Assembly: GCF_001715295.1 (NCBI RefSeq)
Contig: NZ_MDKB01000004.1
Coordinates: forward strand, 404,788-468,787
Reading direction: 5' to 3'
Source: Streptomyces griseus
GTDB taxonomy: Bacteria > Actinomycetota > Actinomycetes > Streptomycetales > Streptomycetaceae
DNA: 64,000 nt
Shown: positions 43,374-52,579 of the stretch, piece by piece
Layout of the letters: every line of letters starts with the position of its first letter
Numbering within the stretch: position 1 is the first letter of the stretch
Program-made: the position numbers and the translations under genes
Notes under the pieces: model-generated
Seen by the model: the letters and a program-made list of their open reading frames with translations, nothing else
What the model was told of the DNA's origin: nothing
The model's database searches: none

Positions 43374-43727
43374 ATGGAGCTGAGCGCCACCGGCGAACCC
43401 GTCGTGACGCAGGAGGACACCCAAGTCGCCGTCGGCCTCGACCTCCAGGCGGGCACGCTCGTCCTCACCCAGGACGGCACGGACCTCGTGGCCTACCACG
43501 CCCTGGTGGAGTTCGCGGCGCCGAAGGGACAGCCCTGGACGGCGCAGCAGGCCAAGTTGTCGGCGCACGGGCCGGACGGCGCGTCGGTGTCTCTGGTCGT
43601 GGACCTCCTCAACCACGCCTGTGACGGGCCCCTGGACGGCGTCCCCGCAGTGATCTGGCGGGTGGTGGCTCTCGCCGCGACGTCCGCTGGCGACGTCGGC
43701 ATCACCTACGCGCCGCCCGCCCCCTGA
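43374..43727 (+). CDS. Hypothetical cytosolic protein
   Basis: ATG 43374 is preceded by TTGGAGAGC. An ATG 12 bases upstream is possible. About 117 residues with no signal or membrane helix: TGEPVVTQEDTQVAVGLDLQ, GTDLVAYHALVEFAAPKGQP, VSLVVDLLNHACDGPLDGVP, VIWRVVALAATSAGDVGITY. The regular strand pattern suggests a small beta-sandwich. No family is recognised. Divergent from the 12-residue-repeat gene. Confidence 0.6.
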   Translation: MELSATGEPVVTQEDTQVAVGLDLQAGTLVLTQDGTDLVAYHALVEFAAPKGQPWTAQQAKLSAHGPDGASVSLVVDLLNHACDGPLDGVPAVIWRVVALAATSAGDVGITYAPPAP

Positions 43728-43865
43728 CGAGAAGCCGGGTTTCACGGGTCTCATCGCGCGCCCGCGTAGAGCGGTCCAGAAAGTCCAGTAACCCCGTGAC
43801 CAGGGATGGGACTTCCCGCACGCACGCGCGTGGGACGGTCTCACGAGTTCCATACGTGTACCTGT

Positions 43866-46100
43866 TCAGAGACCGCGCTTGGGGCCCGAGCGGCTTGGCG
43901 CGGGCGGTTGGTACCGGTGGTTCTGCTGCTCGACGCGGGCGGCTTGCGCCTGCTGCGCTTGCTGGATGTCAGCCCGTGCCCGGGTCTCTGCGCGGTGGAG
44001 CTCCGGGTGCTGCTGGGCGATCCGCTGACGGAGGGCCTTCTCGGTGCGGGCGTCGTCGGCGACGGCCCGGTACATCGAGGCGGCCTTCCTCGCCGTGTTC
44101 GCCGTGGCGTTGAAGCGGGCGATGCGCTTCTGGTCGCCGGCGTCCTTCTGCTGGGCGCGGGCGGGCACCTTGGTCTGGCGCATCTCGGCGAGCCGGGCCG
44201 CGACGGTGTCGACGTCCGGCACCCGGTGCTCGGTGGCTCCGAGGACGGAGGCGTACGGGCTCTCTCGCACGGTCTTCCAGGCGTCCGCGGCTGCCCACCC
44301 GGCGGCCATCCGTGCGTCGGCGGCCTCACTGTGCCCGGCCGCCCGGTCCGCCTCAGCCTGCTTCTTGAGCTGGGCGTGCTCCTTACGGGAGGTGCCCGCC
44401 ATCCGTAGGGCCAAGCGGCCCTTGCCGTCGGACAGGGCGAGCACGCGCAAGTGCTCGTCGGCGGTCGCGGCGACCTTGGCGGCCTCCGTCTCCCGGGCCT
44501 GCTCGGTACGAGCGAGGGCCAGGTGCTCGTCGGCCTGGTCCAGCACCGCGTAGATCGGTGCGACCTCGATCTGCCCCGGGGTCGTTCCGCCGGCGGCGGC
44601 GTCCTCAATCTCCCGCAGCAGCGTGGCCTTGGCTTCGTCGGCGGCGGCCGCGTCCCGGTCCTCCCGGCGGGCGTCGACGGGGCCGGTGGCGATGAGCCGG
44701 GTCAGCTCCTGGTCGGTGTGGCCGCCGTACGGGCGCTGGTTCCAGGCCCGCGTCCCGGCGAGTTCTCGTTCCTCTCGCATGTCTTCCAGGCGCTGCTTCT
44801 GCTCGTCGGTGAGCCGGTACTCGCGCGGGGCGGTGGCTTCTTCCTCTCGCTGCTGGACGTGCCGTGGGGATCGTGCGCGGGCGGCCGCGCTGCTGACGGC
44901 TCGGATGGGCGTCGGCGACGGCACGACGACCGCAGGGGCCGGCGGTTCGTGGAACAGGTCGGACACCATGCTGTCGGGCCGCGACTGCCCGAGGAACCGG
45001 GCGTAGGCGTCGACGGCGCGCTCCAGGCGCTCCTTCTCGGTCCGGGCCGCACCGAGCCTCGCTTGGGTGTTCTCCGATTCGATGACCTGCAAGGGCAACC
45101 AGAGGTGGTTCTCCCGCCGCGCCCGGGTCAGCCCGGGGTACGCGGCGAACGCGTTGGCTCCGTGCCCGTACATCAGGCTGGTGTCGTACGTCATGCCCTG
45201 CGAGGCGGCGATCGTCATGGCGTACCCCAGCGACAGGGCTCCGCCCGCGATCTGGTCCGGCGTCAGCCACGCGGACGCGTAGGCGTCGTCCGGGCCGCGC
45301 TCTCGGGTGCGCCACGTGACCTCGACCCGCCCGTCGTCGGCGAGCTGGGAGACGACGGCCCGGTACCCGTAGAGGAGGTCAGGCCCCTCCCCGCGGCGGC
45401 TGCGGTAGTCGTTGGCGCGGACCCGTACGGCGTCGCCCTCGGCGAGGGTGAGCCGGTCACCGCCGGGCAGGGCGTAGGTGCGCTCCTCCCCGAGTTCGCC
45501 GGCGGCGCGGCGAATCTGCTGCGCCCCGGCGTTGAGCGCGTCCACGTCGCTGTTGCGGGCGGCGAGGACGACCAGCTTGTCGAGTAGGTCATGGGTGTCG
45601 GGCCAGCGGTCGCGCCGGAGCTCGTCCCAAACGGTGAGGATCTGGGAGCGAGCCTCGTCGGCGGACTCGGTGGGGTGGACGCGGCCGCGCTCGGCGAACA
45701 GCCGGAGCGCCTGGTCGTGGTCCCCGGTGCGCCACACCTCCAGGGCGTGGCGTTCGGAGGCGTCCTCCTGGCGGCGGTTCTCGGTGAGGGTGAGCCCGCC
45801 GACCAGTTCGTGGATGTCCTTGAACCATCCGCCGGCGCCGATGGCCTGGAGCTGGAGAGGGTCGCCGATGCCGATCACCTTGGTCCCGGTGCGGGCCGCC
45901 TCGCGCATGAGGACCTCGGCCGCCCGGTCGTCCACCATAGTGGCCTCGTCCACGACCAGGACGTCGATCCCGCTGAGCCCGGAGCCGGTGCGGATCTGCT
46001 GGAGCCAGGAGGCCACCGTGCGGGCAGGGATGCCGGACGCCTGGTAGCCGGCGATGGCCTCGCGGTAGCCCTCCGGCGGATCCGGGCGCCGCATCGGTGC
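43866..46100 (-). pseudogene. MobF-type relaxase/helicase (TraA-like), C-terminal fragment
   Basis: About 740 residues. The first recognisable motif is Walker B (GIDVLVVDEATMVDDRAAEV), followed by superfamily-1 helicase motifs: GTKVIGIGDPLQLQAIGAGG, LTENRRQ, ARNSDVDALNAGAQQIRR, and SLGYAMTIAASQGMTYDTS near the end of the helicase core. A long charged C-terminal region follows. The relaxase domain and Walker A (GxxGTGKT) should lie upstream. At about 46100 they are replaced by an IS5 fragment, and the frame continues to 46517 without coding sense. Intact, it would nick and unwind a conjugative element at oriT. It marks the ruin of an integrated conjugative element. Confidence 0.8.
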
Positions 46101-46129
46101 GGCGGCCGGCCCCTGCGGGAGCCGGTCCC

Positions 46130-46330
46130 TGCCGCGCGCGTGGCCGACCGTGCCCGGTTCCGTATCGCACGCAAGGACACCGACTCCGGCCGGCGCGGAC
46201 GGGTCGTCTACGTCCCGGCCAGCGACCGCCGGCTCCACCACCGCTACCGGCGCGAACCAGGCAACCACCTGGCCTTTCCCGGACCGGCAGCCGCCCCCCG
46301 CTGCTACGAACGGGCTCCTCGAACCGACCA
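46130..46330 (+). pseudogene. IS5-family transposase, decayed C-terminal fragment
   Basis: Plus-strand residues RVADRARFRIARKDTDSGRR, then DRRLHHRYRREPGNHLAFPG, match in spacing the end of IS5 transposases (RARFRIARKG...RRLHRRYERK...FLAF). The middle with the catalytic Glu is not recognisable. It lies exactly where the relaxase gene is cut. Confidence 0.5.
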
Positions 46331-46409
46331 TGGGAGACACGGTCTCGGTAGTGCTTCGTGAGGTCTGCTGATCCTGCTGGTCGGGGCATGGCGGAGGGAT
46401 GGGAGCACC

Positions 46410-46990
46410 ATGGATCGACGCCTGATCCGGACTGCGGTTCTCGGGAACCCGGGGTCGGACGAGCCTGCTGTGTGCCCGGAGACCGTGGAGGAGTTGGAGG
46501 CTTTCCGGCTCGGGCACAAGAACGACACCATCTGGTGCGGCACCATGTTCGAGGGTGGGTGCGGGCGCTGGCTGACGACACGTCTATGTACTGACCGGAT
46601 CTTTCATTTCGCCCACTATGCGTCCGGCGGGGCGGGTGAGCGGTGCGGCCGGAAGGCGAAGGGCAAGGACAGCGCCAATCACTTGTTCGCGAAGGCTCAC
46701 CTGGCGGCATGGCTGAGCTCCCAGGGAGTGGGTGCCGAGTTCAGCTATCCCGAACCGATGGGCTCGGCGGTGCCGGCCAGGCTGGAGGACGGCCGGACTT
46801 TCCTGCTGCACCTGGACCGTAATCGGCCTGTCGCCTGGGCCGAGGACTTCTGGGAGGTCATCCTCGGGCCCGGTGTGCCCGTCACTGCCGACGTCCTGCA
46901 GCAGCGGGGATACGTACAGCGGATCCACTTCGAGGAGCGGCCCGGCGGTGGCCGCAGCATGCGCCTGGGCACCGAACAGCCGGGGGCGGG
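46410..46990 (+). CDS. CoiA-like (competence/DUF-type) protein, 3' end replaced
   Basis: ATG 46410 gives MDRRLIRTAVLGNPGSDEPA, then a zinc-ribbon-like region (NDTIWCGTMFEGGCGRWLTT, FHFAHYASGGAGERCGRKAK) and a nuclease-like core (KDSANHLFAKAHLAAWLSSQ, GVGAEFSYPEP). It goes on through EDGRTFLLHLDRN and GYVQRIHFEERPGG to GTEQPGAGTTW. The HFAH and histidine-bearing helix pattern is that of Streptomyces CoiA-like proteins found on mobile elements. At about 46990 the frame departs into unrelated sequence, so the C-terminal half is missing. Confidence 0.6.
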
Positions 46991-47202
46991 TACCACTTGG
47001 GACGGAATGCGACCTCGGAGACCTGAAGGTCTACGGCTGGGTCGACGACACCCGCACCGACGGCAAGTGCGCGGTCGTCCGGATCGACCCCGATGCCGGA
47101 ACCACCCGGGAGTTCGAGGCCTGCGGCTCCGGCACTCGCAGAACGTTCAGCGTCACCTTCGACTACATCAACAGCGCCCAGACCAAGCTGTTCCTGCGAT
47201 AG
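46991..47202 (+). pseudogene. 3' fragment of a small secreted-protein gene
   Basis: In a different frame from the CoiA-like gene: TECDLGDLKVYGWVDDTRTD, GKCAVVRIDPDAGTTREFEA and CGSGTRRTFSVTFDYINSAQ, ending TKLFLR. The mature part resembles the intact exported protein at 16649-16996 (GWVEDTDADGKCAYL). The signal peptide and start are gone, replaced by the CoiA-like gene. Confidence 0.55.
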
Positions 47203-47602
47203 GCCACCACCCCATGAAGGAGAGTTCTGCCATGCCCACCCGTGCCCTGAGCGCGACGGCACCGTAACGGCACTGCGGAGCCCGTCGTTACCAGGACGCA
47301 AGGCGACGCAGGCCTCCACCGTGGACTGCCTGTCACCGCACGCCCCGCGGACCTCGAGTCGCGGGGCGTTCGCTGTATCCGGTCGCCCGTCGGCAGAGCC
47401 GTATGTGGGCGGCCGCGCCCTATTGGGGTGTTGCGGCTCAGCTGCTGGCCACATCGCTGTGCGCGGTGAGAAGCCGGGCAAGGAGCACCTGTTGCTGCTC
47501 GGTATCCATCTTCTTCAGCACGAGATCCGCCACTGCGTCACCGTGCGGCCAACAATGATCCCGTCACTGCACTATGAAGGGGTGGCAGGAGACTGCGGCC
47601 CT
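47203..47602. other. Stretch with a tiny leader-like frame and a terminator, no gene
   Basis: GGAGAG precedes ATG 47233, which opens only an 11-codon frame (MPTRALSATAP). It is possibly a truncated start. Apart from the hairpin at 47340-47369 nothing else was identified up to the CRISPR repeats. Confidence 0.35.
47340..47369. terminator. Terminator-like hairpin
   Basis: A perfect 10-bp stem ACGCCCCGCG / CGCGGGGCGT with a 10-base loop, 138 bases after the secreted-protein fragment. Confidence 0.7.
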
Positions 47603-47692
47603 GGGACCGTCCCCGCGGGTGCGGGGAGCAGACCGGGAATGGCAGCGCGCGACGCCCGACCGGGGGACCATCCCCGCGCGTGCGGGGAGCAG
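47603..47692 (-). CRISPR. Minimal type I-E CRISPR: two 29-bp repeats and one 32-bp spacer
   Basis: Repeats at 47603-47631 and 47664-47692, spacer at 47632-47663. On the minus strand the repeat reads CTGCTCCCCGC, a 4-base loop, then GCGGGGATGGTCCC, the Streptomyces type I-E form with its 7-bp palindrome. The repeats differ at two positions (G/A and G/C), the 47603 copy being the more divergent. The 29/32 spacing is exactly that of type I-E. No cas gene is in the window, and the 32 bases between the array and the next gene leave little room for a leader. Confidence 0.85.
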
Positions 47693-47724
47693 GGTCTCGA
47701 CGCCTACGGCCCCCACGGCGTTCG

Positions 47725-48261
47725 TCAGGGGCGTGGCGCCAGGACCTCCAAGGTGCCGGTCTCGGTGTCGTAGCTGCGCAGGGTGGTGAGCCGGGCCGAC
47801 AGCGGTGGCGCCGGCAGCAGTTCGGGGACCCTCCGGCCGGCGAAGGCACCGGCCCGCCGGGTCCGGCCGAGGGTGATGTGCGGGCTCCAGCTCCCCGGTG
47901 CGTGGAAGGGGTTGAGGGTCTGGGGCGGGCTGTCCGAGGCCACCGCCTCCCACACCCGGCGGTGCAGACCGGCCAGCACGGAGTCGTGGTCTAGCGCCCA
48001 GGCCAGCACGGAGGTGGGCCGCTCGAAACGGACCACGCCGGTGAAGTGCACCGGCAGCGGCAGGGTGGCAGCCGCCTCGGCGAGCTCCCAGCGAATCGGG
48101 GCGGTCAGCTCCGGGCAGGCGGCCAGGGTCAGGTGCGGGCTGTTCGTCGGTGAGCGGTGGCGCGCCTGACTGGGCAGCCCCGCATCCGCCAGCCGCCGCC
48201 AGGCCTCCCGGACCGCCAGTTCTGCCGTCTCGTCCAACAGAAGCTCAACCGTGCGCACCAC
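47725..48261 (-). CDS. 2'-5' RNA ligase family (2H phosphoesterase) protein
   Basis: 178 residues. Two HxT motifs define the 2H fold: NSPHLTLAACPE (His43, Thr45) and SPHITLGRTRR (His128, Thr130). The length is typical. Family members hydrolyse cyclic phosphodiester or 2'-5' bonds in RNA ends or nucleotides (ThpR-like). The gene ends 32 bases from a CRISPR repeat. Any functional link is speculative, although 2H enzymes that degrade cyclic oligoadenylates are known in other defence contexts. Confidence 0.85.
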   Translation of the reverse strand: MVRTVELLLDETAELAVREAWRRLADAGLPSQARHRSPTNSPHLTLAACPELTAPIRWELAEAAATLPLPVHFTGVVRFERPTSVLAWALDHDSVLAGLHRRVWEAVASDSPPQTLNPFHAPGSWSPHITLGRTRRAGAFAGRRVPELLPAPPLSARLTTLRSYDTETGTLEVLAPRP

Positions 48262-48452
48262 CGCAGCCTACCGACGACTACCCGCGGATTGCACCGCCCG
48301 CCCGCCGGTCCGGGACGGCCCGGCAGGTAGTGCACGACGCCTGCGGTGAGCCGGCCTGCAGCCTGCGGGCAGGGGGCAGGGCGAGAAATGGACGGCTCGG
48401 CTTCTTCCGTCAAGGTCCGTGGAGGCACCGTTGACGGAAGGGAGGGGTGGCC

Positions 48453-49832
48453 CTACTCCCCCGTCCGCTCGGCGCACGCCGCCCGGATCTCTTCCAGCAG
48501 TTCCGGGTAGTGCTCGCCATAGGTGTTCAGGGCGTGCCACACCGCGTCCAGTGCCGCCTTGAGCGGGACGGGCTCGGCCGCGGCGAGTATGGCGGGAAGG
48601 GCGAAGTGCGGCTGCGAGATCCGCGAGAGTTCACGCGGGGGACCGGAGGCGTGGACCACCACGGCGGCATCGTGTCCCGTGCCTGCGGCCGGTGTCGTGC
48701 TCCGGTCGGCGGGTGGCATCGGTGCGAGCGTGCCCAGTACCCGGCCGAGGCCCGGCCGGCTCGGTGCGTCCTGGCCCGACTCCACGGCCGAGACCCACCT
48801 TCTCTTCCTTCCGGCCATCGCCGCCGTCGGAGGGACCTGCTGCAGCAGCGGTCGGCCCGCAGGGGTCGGCGGCCGGTACGGCGCTCGCTCCGGAGGTATC
48901 GCCTCGAGCACTGACCGGTCCGGTACGCGCGGATCGCAGCGAAGGGTCTCCCACATCCGGGCCGTGTCGTCGAACGGCGGCGGCAGCGGACGCTCTTGCA
49001 CCAACGCGGTGAGCGCCTCGGCGACCCACGGCACATCGGTCAGGCCCGCCGCTTCGCAGGCCCGCCGCGCGGTCAGCAGCGCCACCGCACGCTGGACGCC
49101 GGGTCCCGCCGCGTCGAGGGCGTGCACCAGGTCGCTGTCGAAGCGGAGCAGCCCGAGGACATTGCTCTCACGGACATCGCGCAGTGCCCGGCTCGGCAGC
49201 CGTCCGCCCCACTGCCAGCGCTCGTGGTGCACTCGCTGCTCCTCAGCGGCCCGCTCCTGCGCCTGGCGGGCCTGGCGTTCGGACTCGGCGCGCTGCTCGG
49301 GTGTGGGCGGTGGCGGAAGTTGGCTGGCGTAGCGGTGCCAGTACGCGGCGTTTTGGGAGGTCCGGCGGATCACCCGGTCCGGGCGGGGCGGCGCGGGCCA
49401 GAACTGCAGGAGGTAGCTGTCCGCCTGCGGCTCCCCGGTCACTCGGGTGTCGAGTTCCCGTCCCCGGTCCATTCCCCGGGCGCAGTACCGCACCCGGTAA
49501 TCGGTCCGGGTGAGATCCAGGTCCCAAACGGCCTCGCCCGCCCACTGCACCAGGCTGGTGCGTTCCGACACCGGCCGGAAGGACACCTCCACCACCTCCT
49601 CCCAGTCCGGGTCCACTGCCGGGGGTACGTCGTGGACTTCCACGACGAAGCCGACATTGCCCGTGTGCAGTCCGGTGTGCAGCCAGAGCGCGCCCGGGAC
49701 CGCGGCTCCGCACAACCCGCCGCTCTGGCCCGCGAACGCCTCCGGGAGACCCGGCGTCGTACCGTCCGGATCGCTCTCGGCGTAGATCTGACCGTAGTGA
49801 ACGTGCACCTCGCCCGTGACCGGCCTGCGCAC
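48453..49832 (-). CDS. Conserved hypothetical protein
   Basis: 459 residues, no signal peptide. The N-terminal 170 residues form a beta-rich domain: GEVHVHYGQIYAESDPDGTT, GLCGAAVPGALWLHTGLHTG, NVGFVVEVHDVPPAVDPDWE, FWPAPPRPDRVIRRTS. A helical, charged segment (175-215, EQRAESERQARQAQERAAEE) and a C-terminal region with HALDAAGPGVQRAVALLTAR and Pro-rich linkers follow. I recognise it as a type recurring in Streptomyces genomes but know no function. The extreme C-terminus (YPELLEEIRAACAERTGE) is helical. Confidence 0.7.
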   Translation of the reverse strand: MRRPVTGEVHVHYGQIYAESDPDGTTPGLPEAFAGQSGGLCGAAVPGALWLHTGLHTGNVGFVVEVHDVPPAVDPDWEEVVEVSFRPVSERTSLVQWAGEAVWDLDLTRTDYRVRYCARGMDRGRELDTRVTGEPQADSYLLQFWPAPPRPDRVIRRTSQNAAYWHRYASQLPPPPTPEQRAESERQARQAQERAAEEQRVHHERWQWGGRLPSRALRDVRESNVLGLLRFDSDLVHALDAAGPGVQRAVALLTARRACEAAGLTDVPWVAEALTALVQERPLPPPFDDTARMWETLRCDPRVPDRSVLEAIPPERAPYRPPTPAGRPLLQQVPPTAAMAGRKRRWVSAVESGQDAPSRPGLGRVLGTLAPMPPADRSTTPAAGTGHDAAVVVHASGPPRELSRISQPHFALPAILAAAEPVPLKAALDAVWHALNTYGEHYPELLEEIRAACAERTGE

Positions 49833-50168
49833 AGCACCCCCTCGTCCAGGACGGCCTCGGAAATCCCCGTCGGACGGGCCGTCACCTGCACCGCATCATG
49901 CTGCACACCACTGACAACAGGGCCGACGACGCCGCGAGACCGGCAGTGACGCCGGCCGAGGACGGGCCGTCGGCCGGACATGTCGCGCACCGGCACGGTG
50001 GTGTTCCGGCCCGGCTCGCGCACGGCGACGACGGCTGCGGCCGGGGCAGCGTGGACGGCCGCCTCCGGCGCTCACCGAACCACGTGGGCGACCGTCCGGC
50101 GGGCTGAGGCGGGCCGGACGGGGCATCCGCAATCGCATCATGAACAGCCCATCCACCGGGAGCCACCG
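49833..50168. other. Intergenic stretch without a recognised gene
   Basis: About 335 bases between the divergent conserved hypothetical gene and a broken small membrane-protein gene. No hairpin or coding frame stood out. Confidence 0.35.
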
Positions 50169-50405
50169 GTGACCCGACACCTCACCGTCGCCCGCGCCTG
50201 CCGCGCCCTCGCCCTCGCCGAGCTGGCCGCCGCGGGCTGGCTCCTCGTCCACCACGAGTGGCTGCTGGGCATCCTCGTCGTGTGAGCCGCGCCCAGCCTG
50301 CTCGCCGCCGACGCCGCGTGCCGGTGCGCGCACCACCGCGCCCGGGGCGAGGCACGGCGCGCGGCACGGCTGGAGGCCGGCGACCCCCCTCCAGTGCACA
50401 AGCTA
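50169..50405 (+). pseudogene. Small membrane-protein gene with an in-frame TGA
   Basis: GTG 50169 follows GGGAG and opens TRHLTVARACRALALAELAA, then AGWLLVHHEWLLGILVV, ending at TGA 50283-50285. The same frame goes on AAPSLLAADAACRCAHHRAR, GEARRAARLEAGDPPPVHK. A Trp (TGG) at the stop would restore one product of about 78 residues with two hydrophobic stretches, a common Streptomyces small-protein type. An IS5 fragment cuts it at about 50405. Confidence 0.5.
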
Positions 50406-50444
50406 CTGAGCCCTTTCCAACTTGCAGCAGCGAGCCGGTTGGGC

Positions 50445-50643
50445 TGACAACGTGGTGAAGCCCCTGGTAGATGAGAGCGCAGCCGAGGATGAGGAACGCT
50501 TCATGGATGTCATCGCGTCTCTCCCAGCGGATCCGAATTCGGCGGAACCAGTGCAAGTGGGCGAATGCGCGTTCGACCACCCACCGTTGAGCCCCCAGGC
50601 CGAAACCGTGCGCGGTGCCGCGGCGGGCGATCAGCGGCTTCAC
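50445..50643 (-). pseudogene. IS5-family transposase, C-terminal fragment
   Basis: KPLIARRGTAHGFGLGAQRW, VVERAFAHLHWFRRIRIRWE, RRDDIHEAFLILGCALIYQG is the last part of an IS5 transposase, including the final catalytic Glu (VVER). The beginning is absent. The frame continues past the natural end into the broken membrane gene. Confidence 0.75.
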
Positions 50644-50836
50644 ACCGAGATGCCAAACGAGTCCTCAGCGGCGCTGGCAGCAGAGCTTCTGGCGTACCGG
50701 GCGGAGAACTCTGCTTGGGCTGCGGATTCTAGCACTGGCCCCTGCATCATCTATTCGCACAGCTACGGCAAGCAATGCGGCGTCGGCCGTATCCACTCCC
50801 TGATCATGCAGCAGTCCCTTCAGCGAAGGGGGACAG

Positions 50837-50977
50837 GTGTTTGGCGACGAGGTCCTGGCCACCGCCATCCTCGACCGACTCCTGCACCACTGCGACGTCA
50901 TCTCCATCAACGGCCCCAGCTACCGCCTCAAGAACCGGCTCGCCGCCATCGAACGAGACCGGGACGCCGCTGCCTGA
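50837..50977 (+). pseudogene. IstB-type ATPase (IS21 helper), C-terminal fragment
   Basis: FGDEVLATAILDRLLHHCDV, then ISINGPSYRLKNRLAAIERD, ends at TGA 50977. This is the conserved end of IstB-like AAA+ proteins of IS21 elements. No upstream part or IstA gene is present. Confidence 0.7.
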
Positions 50978-50998
50978 GCCACCACTGCTTGCGATCCG

Positions 50999-51382
50999 TC
51001 ATCCAAAGTAAAGATCAACGTTCTTCCGGATGCAGACACGCAGCACGACTGAAAGCCGCTGAATGTCCTCGATGTGTCTCTCCACGCCTGAATCGCGACT
51101 TCCCAATGTCCACTGCCCCAAGATCGCCTCCAGCCTGGGGAGAAACGCGGCGCAATCCTGGGGAGCCAAGTCCTTGCCGTGGTCGTCTGGATGATTGAGG
51201 AACGGCTCGAGCTCGGTTGAGACCTCCGCCCATGGCCGGTCTCCTCCGAAGCCGACCATCTCGCCGAGGTCGAAGCCTTCCGCGTGGGCCAGACGCCGGC
51301 GGAACTGATCGAAGCCCCCATACGAGAAGCAAGCATCCGGCCCATCGAGATCGCCGTCACCAGGGAACAGACACAGCCCCAT
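50999..51382 (-). CDS. Hypothetical protein
   Basis: ATG 51382 follows GAAGAAGGGG, in preference to open sequence upstream. 127 residues: MGLCLFPGDGDLDGPDACFS, YGGFDQFRRRLAHAEGFDLG, GEDRPWAEVSTELEPFLNHP-like stretch, DGDHGKDLAPQDC-like stretch, LEAILGQWTLGSRDSGVERH, and the end VLRVCIRKNVDLYFG. It resembles cytosolic Streptomyces proteins of unknown role. It overlaps nothing and looks complete, although IS fragments lie on both sides. Confidence 0.65.
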   Translation of the reverse strand: MGLCLFPGDGDLDGPDACFSYGGFDQFRRRLAHAEGFDLGEMVGFGGDRPWAEVSTELEPFLNHPDDHGKDLAPQDCAAFLPRLEAILGQWTLGSRDSGVERHIEDIQRLSVVLRVCIRKNVDLYFG

Positions 51383-51474
51383 GGCACCCCTTCTTCCTGG
51401 ATGCACATGGTCGGTGCCCCCGTTGCCGACGGCAACGGGATATCTGACGTCCTTCCGTCCTGCCCTCCACCTCG

Positions 51475-51776
51475 CCTCGCGTGGTGCACGTATCTTCGTA
51501 CTTCGTGGAGCACTCAACGAAGTACGCCGACACCGCGAGCTGTGCGTAGGTGTCACCGCACCGCAGGTGGGCCAGGGCCGGCAGAGCCTGTCGCGCTGCG
51601 AGAAGCCGCCGCCACCGCGTGCCGATCTCCCTCCGTCTGGCTGTCAGTTGCCCGGCCAGGAACCGCAGGGTGCGGGTGGACAGATCGATCGACGACGGAT
51701 AGACAAGCACACGAAGCTCCTGGCGGACACGGGTGATCTTGGTCGAGAACCCATCTACCAGGAGCTTCGCCGTCAC
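51475..51776 (-). pseudogene. Transposase (DDE_Tnp_4/IS5-like), N-terminal fragment
   Basis: LRVLVYPSSIDLSTRTLRFL, AGQLTARRREIGTRWRRLLA, LPALAHLRCGDTYAQLAV is the typical N-terminus of IS5-like DDE_Tnp_4 transposases, including the HTH. It stops at about 51530, where homology ends after AQLAVS. The catalytic part is missing. Confidence 0.7.
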
Positions 51777-51829
51777 GCAGGAGCGTCCAACTCGCGCTCA
51801 GCACACAGGCCAACGCGTTCAAGACCCCA

Positions 51830-52150
51830 GCGATCCTCTCTCGGTGCCCGGCCGTCGGCTCAGGCAGTCGGCCGTGATGGCCAGCGGCAGGAGCAGGCCC
51901 ACCGCGAGCAGCCCCACGAGCGCGGCCAGGCAGACCGTAGCTCCCAGCAGTCCGACCAGGACGGTGACCAACGGCCACTCCTCGGCCGGTGACCACAGGG
52001 GTATGCAGAGAAGCCCGCGTGCGGCGGCGAGGGATGCTCCGCACACGTGCGCGGCCTGGCGGCCATGGCGAGGTGGGGCAGTCCGCGCCGGAGGAGGGGG
52101 CCGGTCGCGCGCAGTAGCAGGGAGATGACGGTGCTCAGCACCCAGGTCAC
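51830..52150 (-). pseudogene. Small membrane protein of integrative-element type, frameshifted
   Basis: GTG 52150 opens TWVLSTVISLLLRATGPLLR, RGLPHLAMAAR. The coding pattern then shifts frame (near 52050) to AAHVCGASLAAARGLLCIPL and two helices (LVTVLVGLLGATVCLAALVG, LLAVGLLLPLAITADCLS). The start overlaps the stop of the upstream broken gene (GTGA), showing a former operon. Unknown function. Confidence 0.5.
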
Positions 52151-52444
52151 CGGTCCACTCCGGGTGCAACGGAACCTGCGGCAAGGACCTGGGCATGAGC
52201 CTCGTCATGGGCGGTGGCCGCCGCCGGGGCGGGGCCTTCTGGGACGGCGGGGCGGGCCATCGCCTCCTGCAGGCGGGCGCGGATGTGCTACTCGTCGAGG
52301 GGAACACTGGTAGCCCGGTGTGCTCCAGCGCGTCGCGGGCACGGGTCAGCAGGTCGGTCTCGGCGCCGGTGGTGGCGCGCCGGCGGGCGGGCACCGGCTG
52401 CTGGAGCTGGCCGTCCAGCGCCTCTCCAGGGTGTCGTACATCAT
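52147..52444 (-). pseudogene. Small hypothetical gene of integrative-element type, two frameshifts and one stop
   Basis: ATG 52444 gives MMYDTLER. One base must be restored to read ALDGQLQQPVPARRRATTGA and ETDLLTRARDALEHTGLPVF. A second shift leads to PLDE, then TAG where Tyr or a similar residue is expected, then HIRARLQEAMARPAVPEGPA and AHDEAHAQVLAAGSVAPGVD to TGA. The reconstructed protein of about 98 residues resembles small proteins of Streptomyces mobile elements. Confidence 0.5.
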
Positions 52445-52579
52445 GCCGCCGGTTCGTGCGACAGCGATCCAGCGCGGCGAAGGTGCCCGGGTTCCAGTGG
52501 TCGTAGAGCGAGGCCGGTCCCGGTCGGGGCTCGGTGGCTGCATGCACCGAGCCCCGACCGGGGGCATCGGGTGGGGGCT

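Noticed and set aside
47693..47724. A second 32-base spacer after the right CRISPR repeat
   Set aside because: The length fits, but no third repeat follows. The next bases are the end of the 2H-protein gene.
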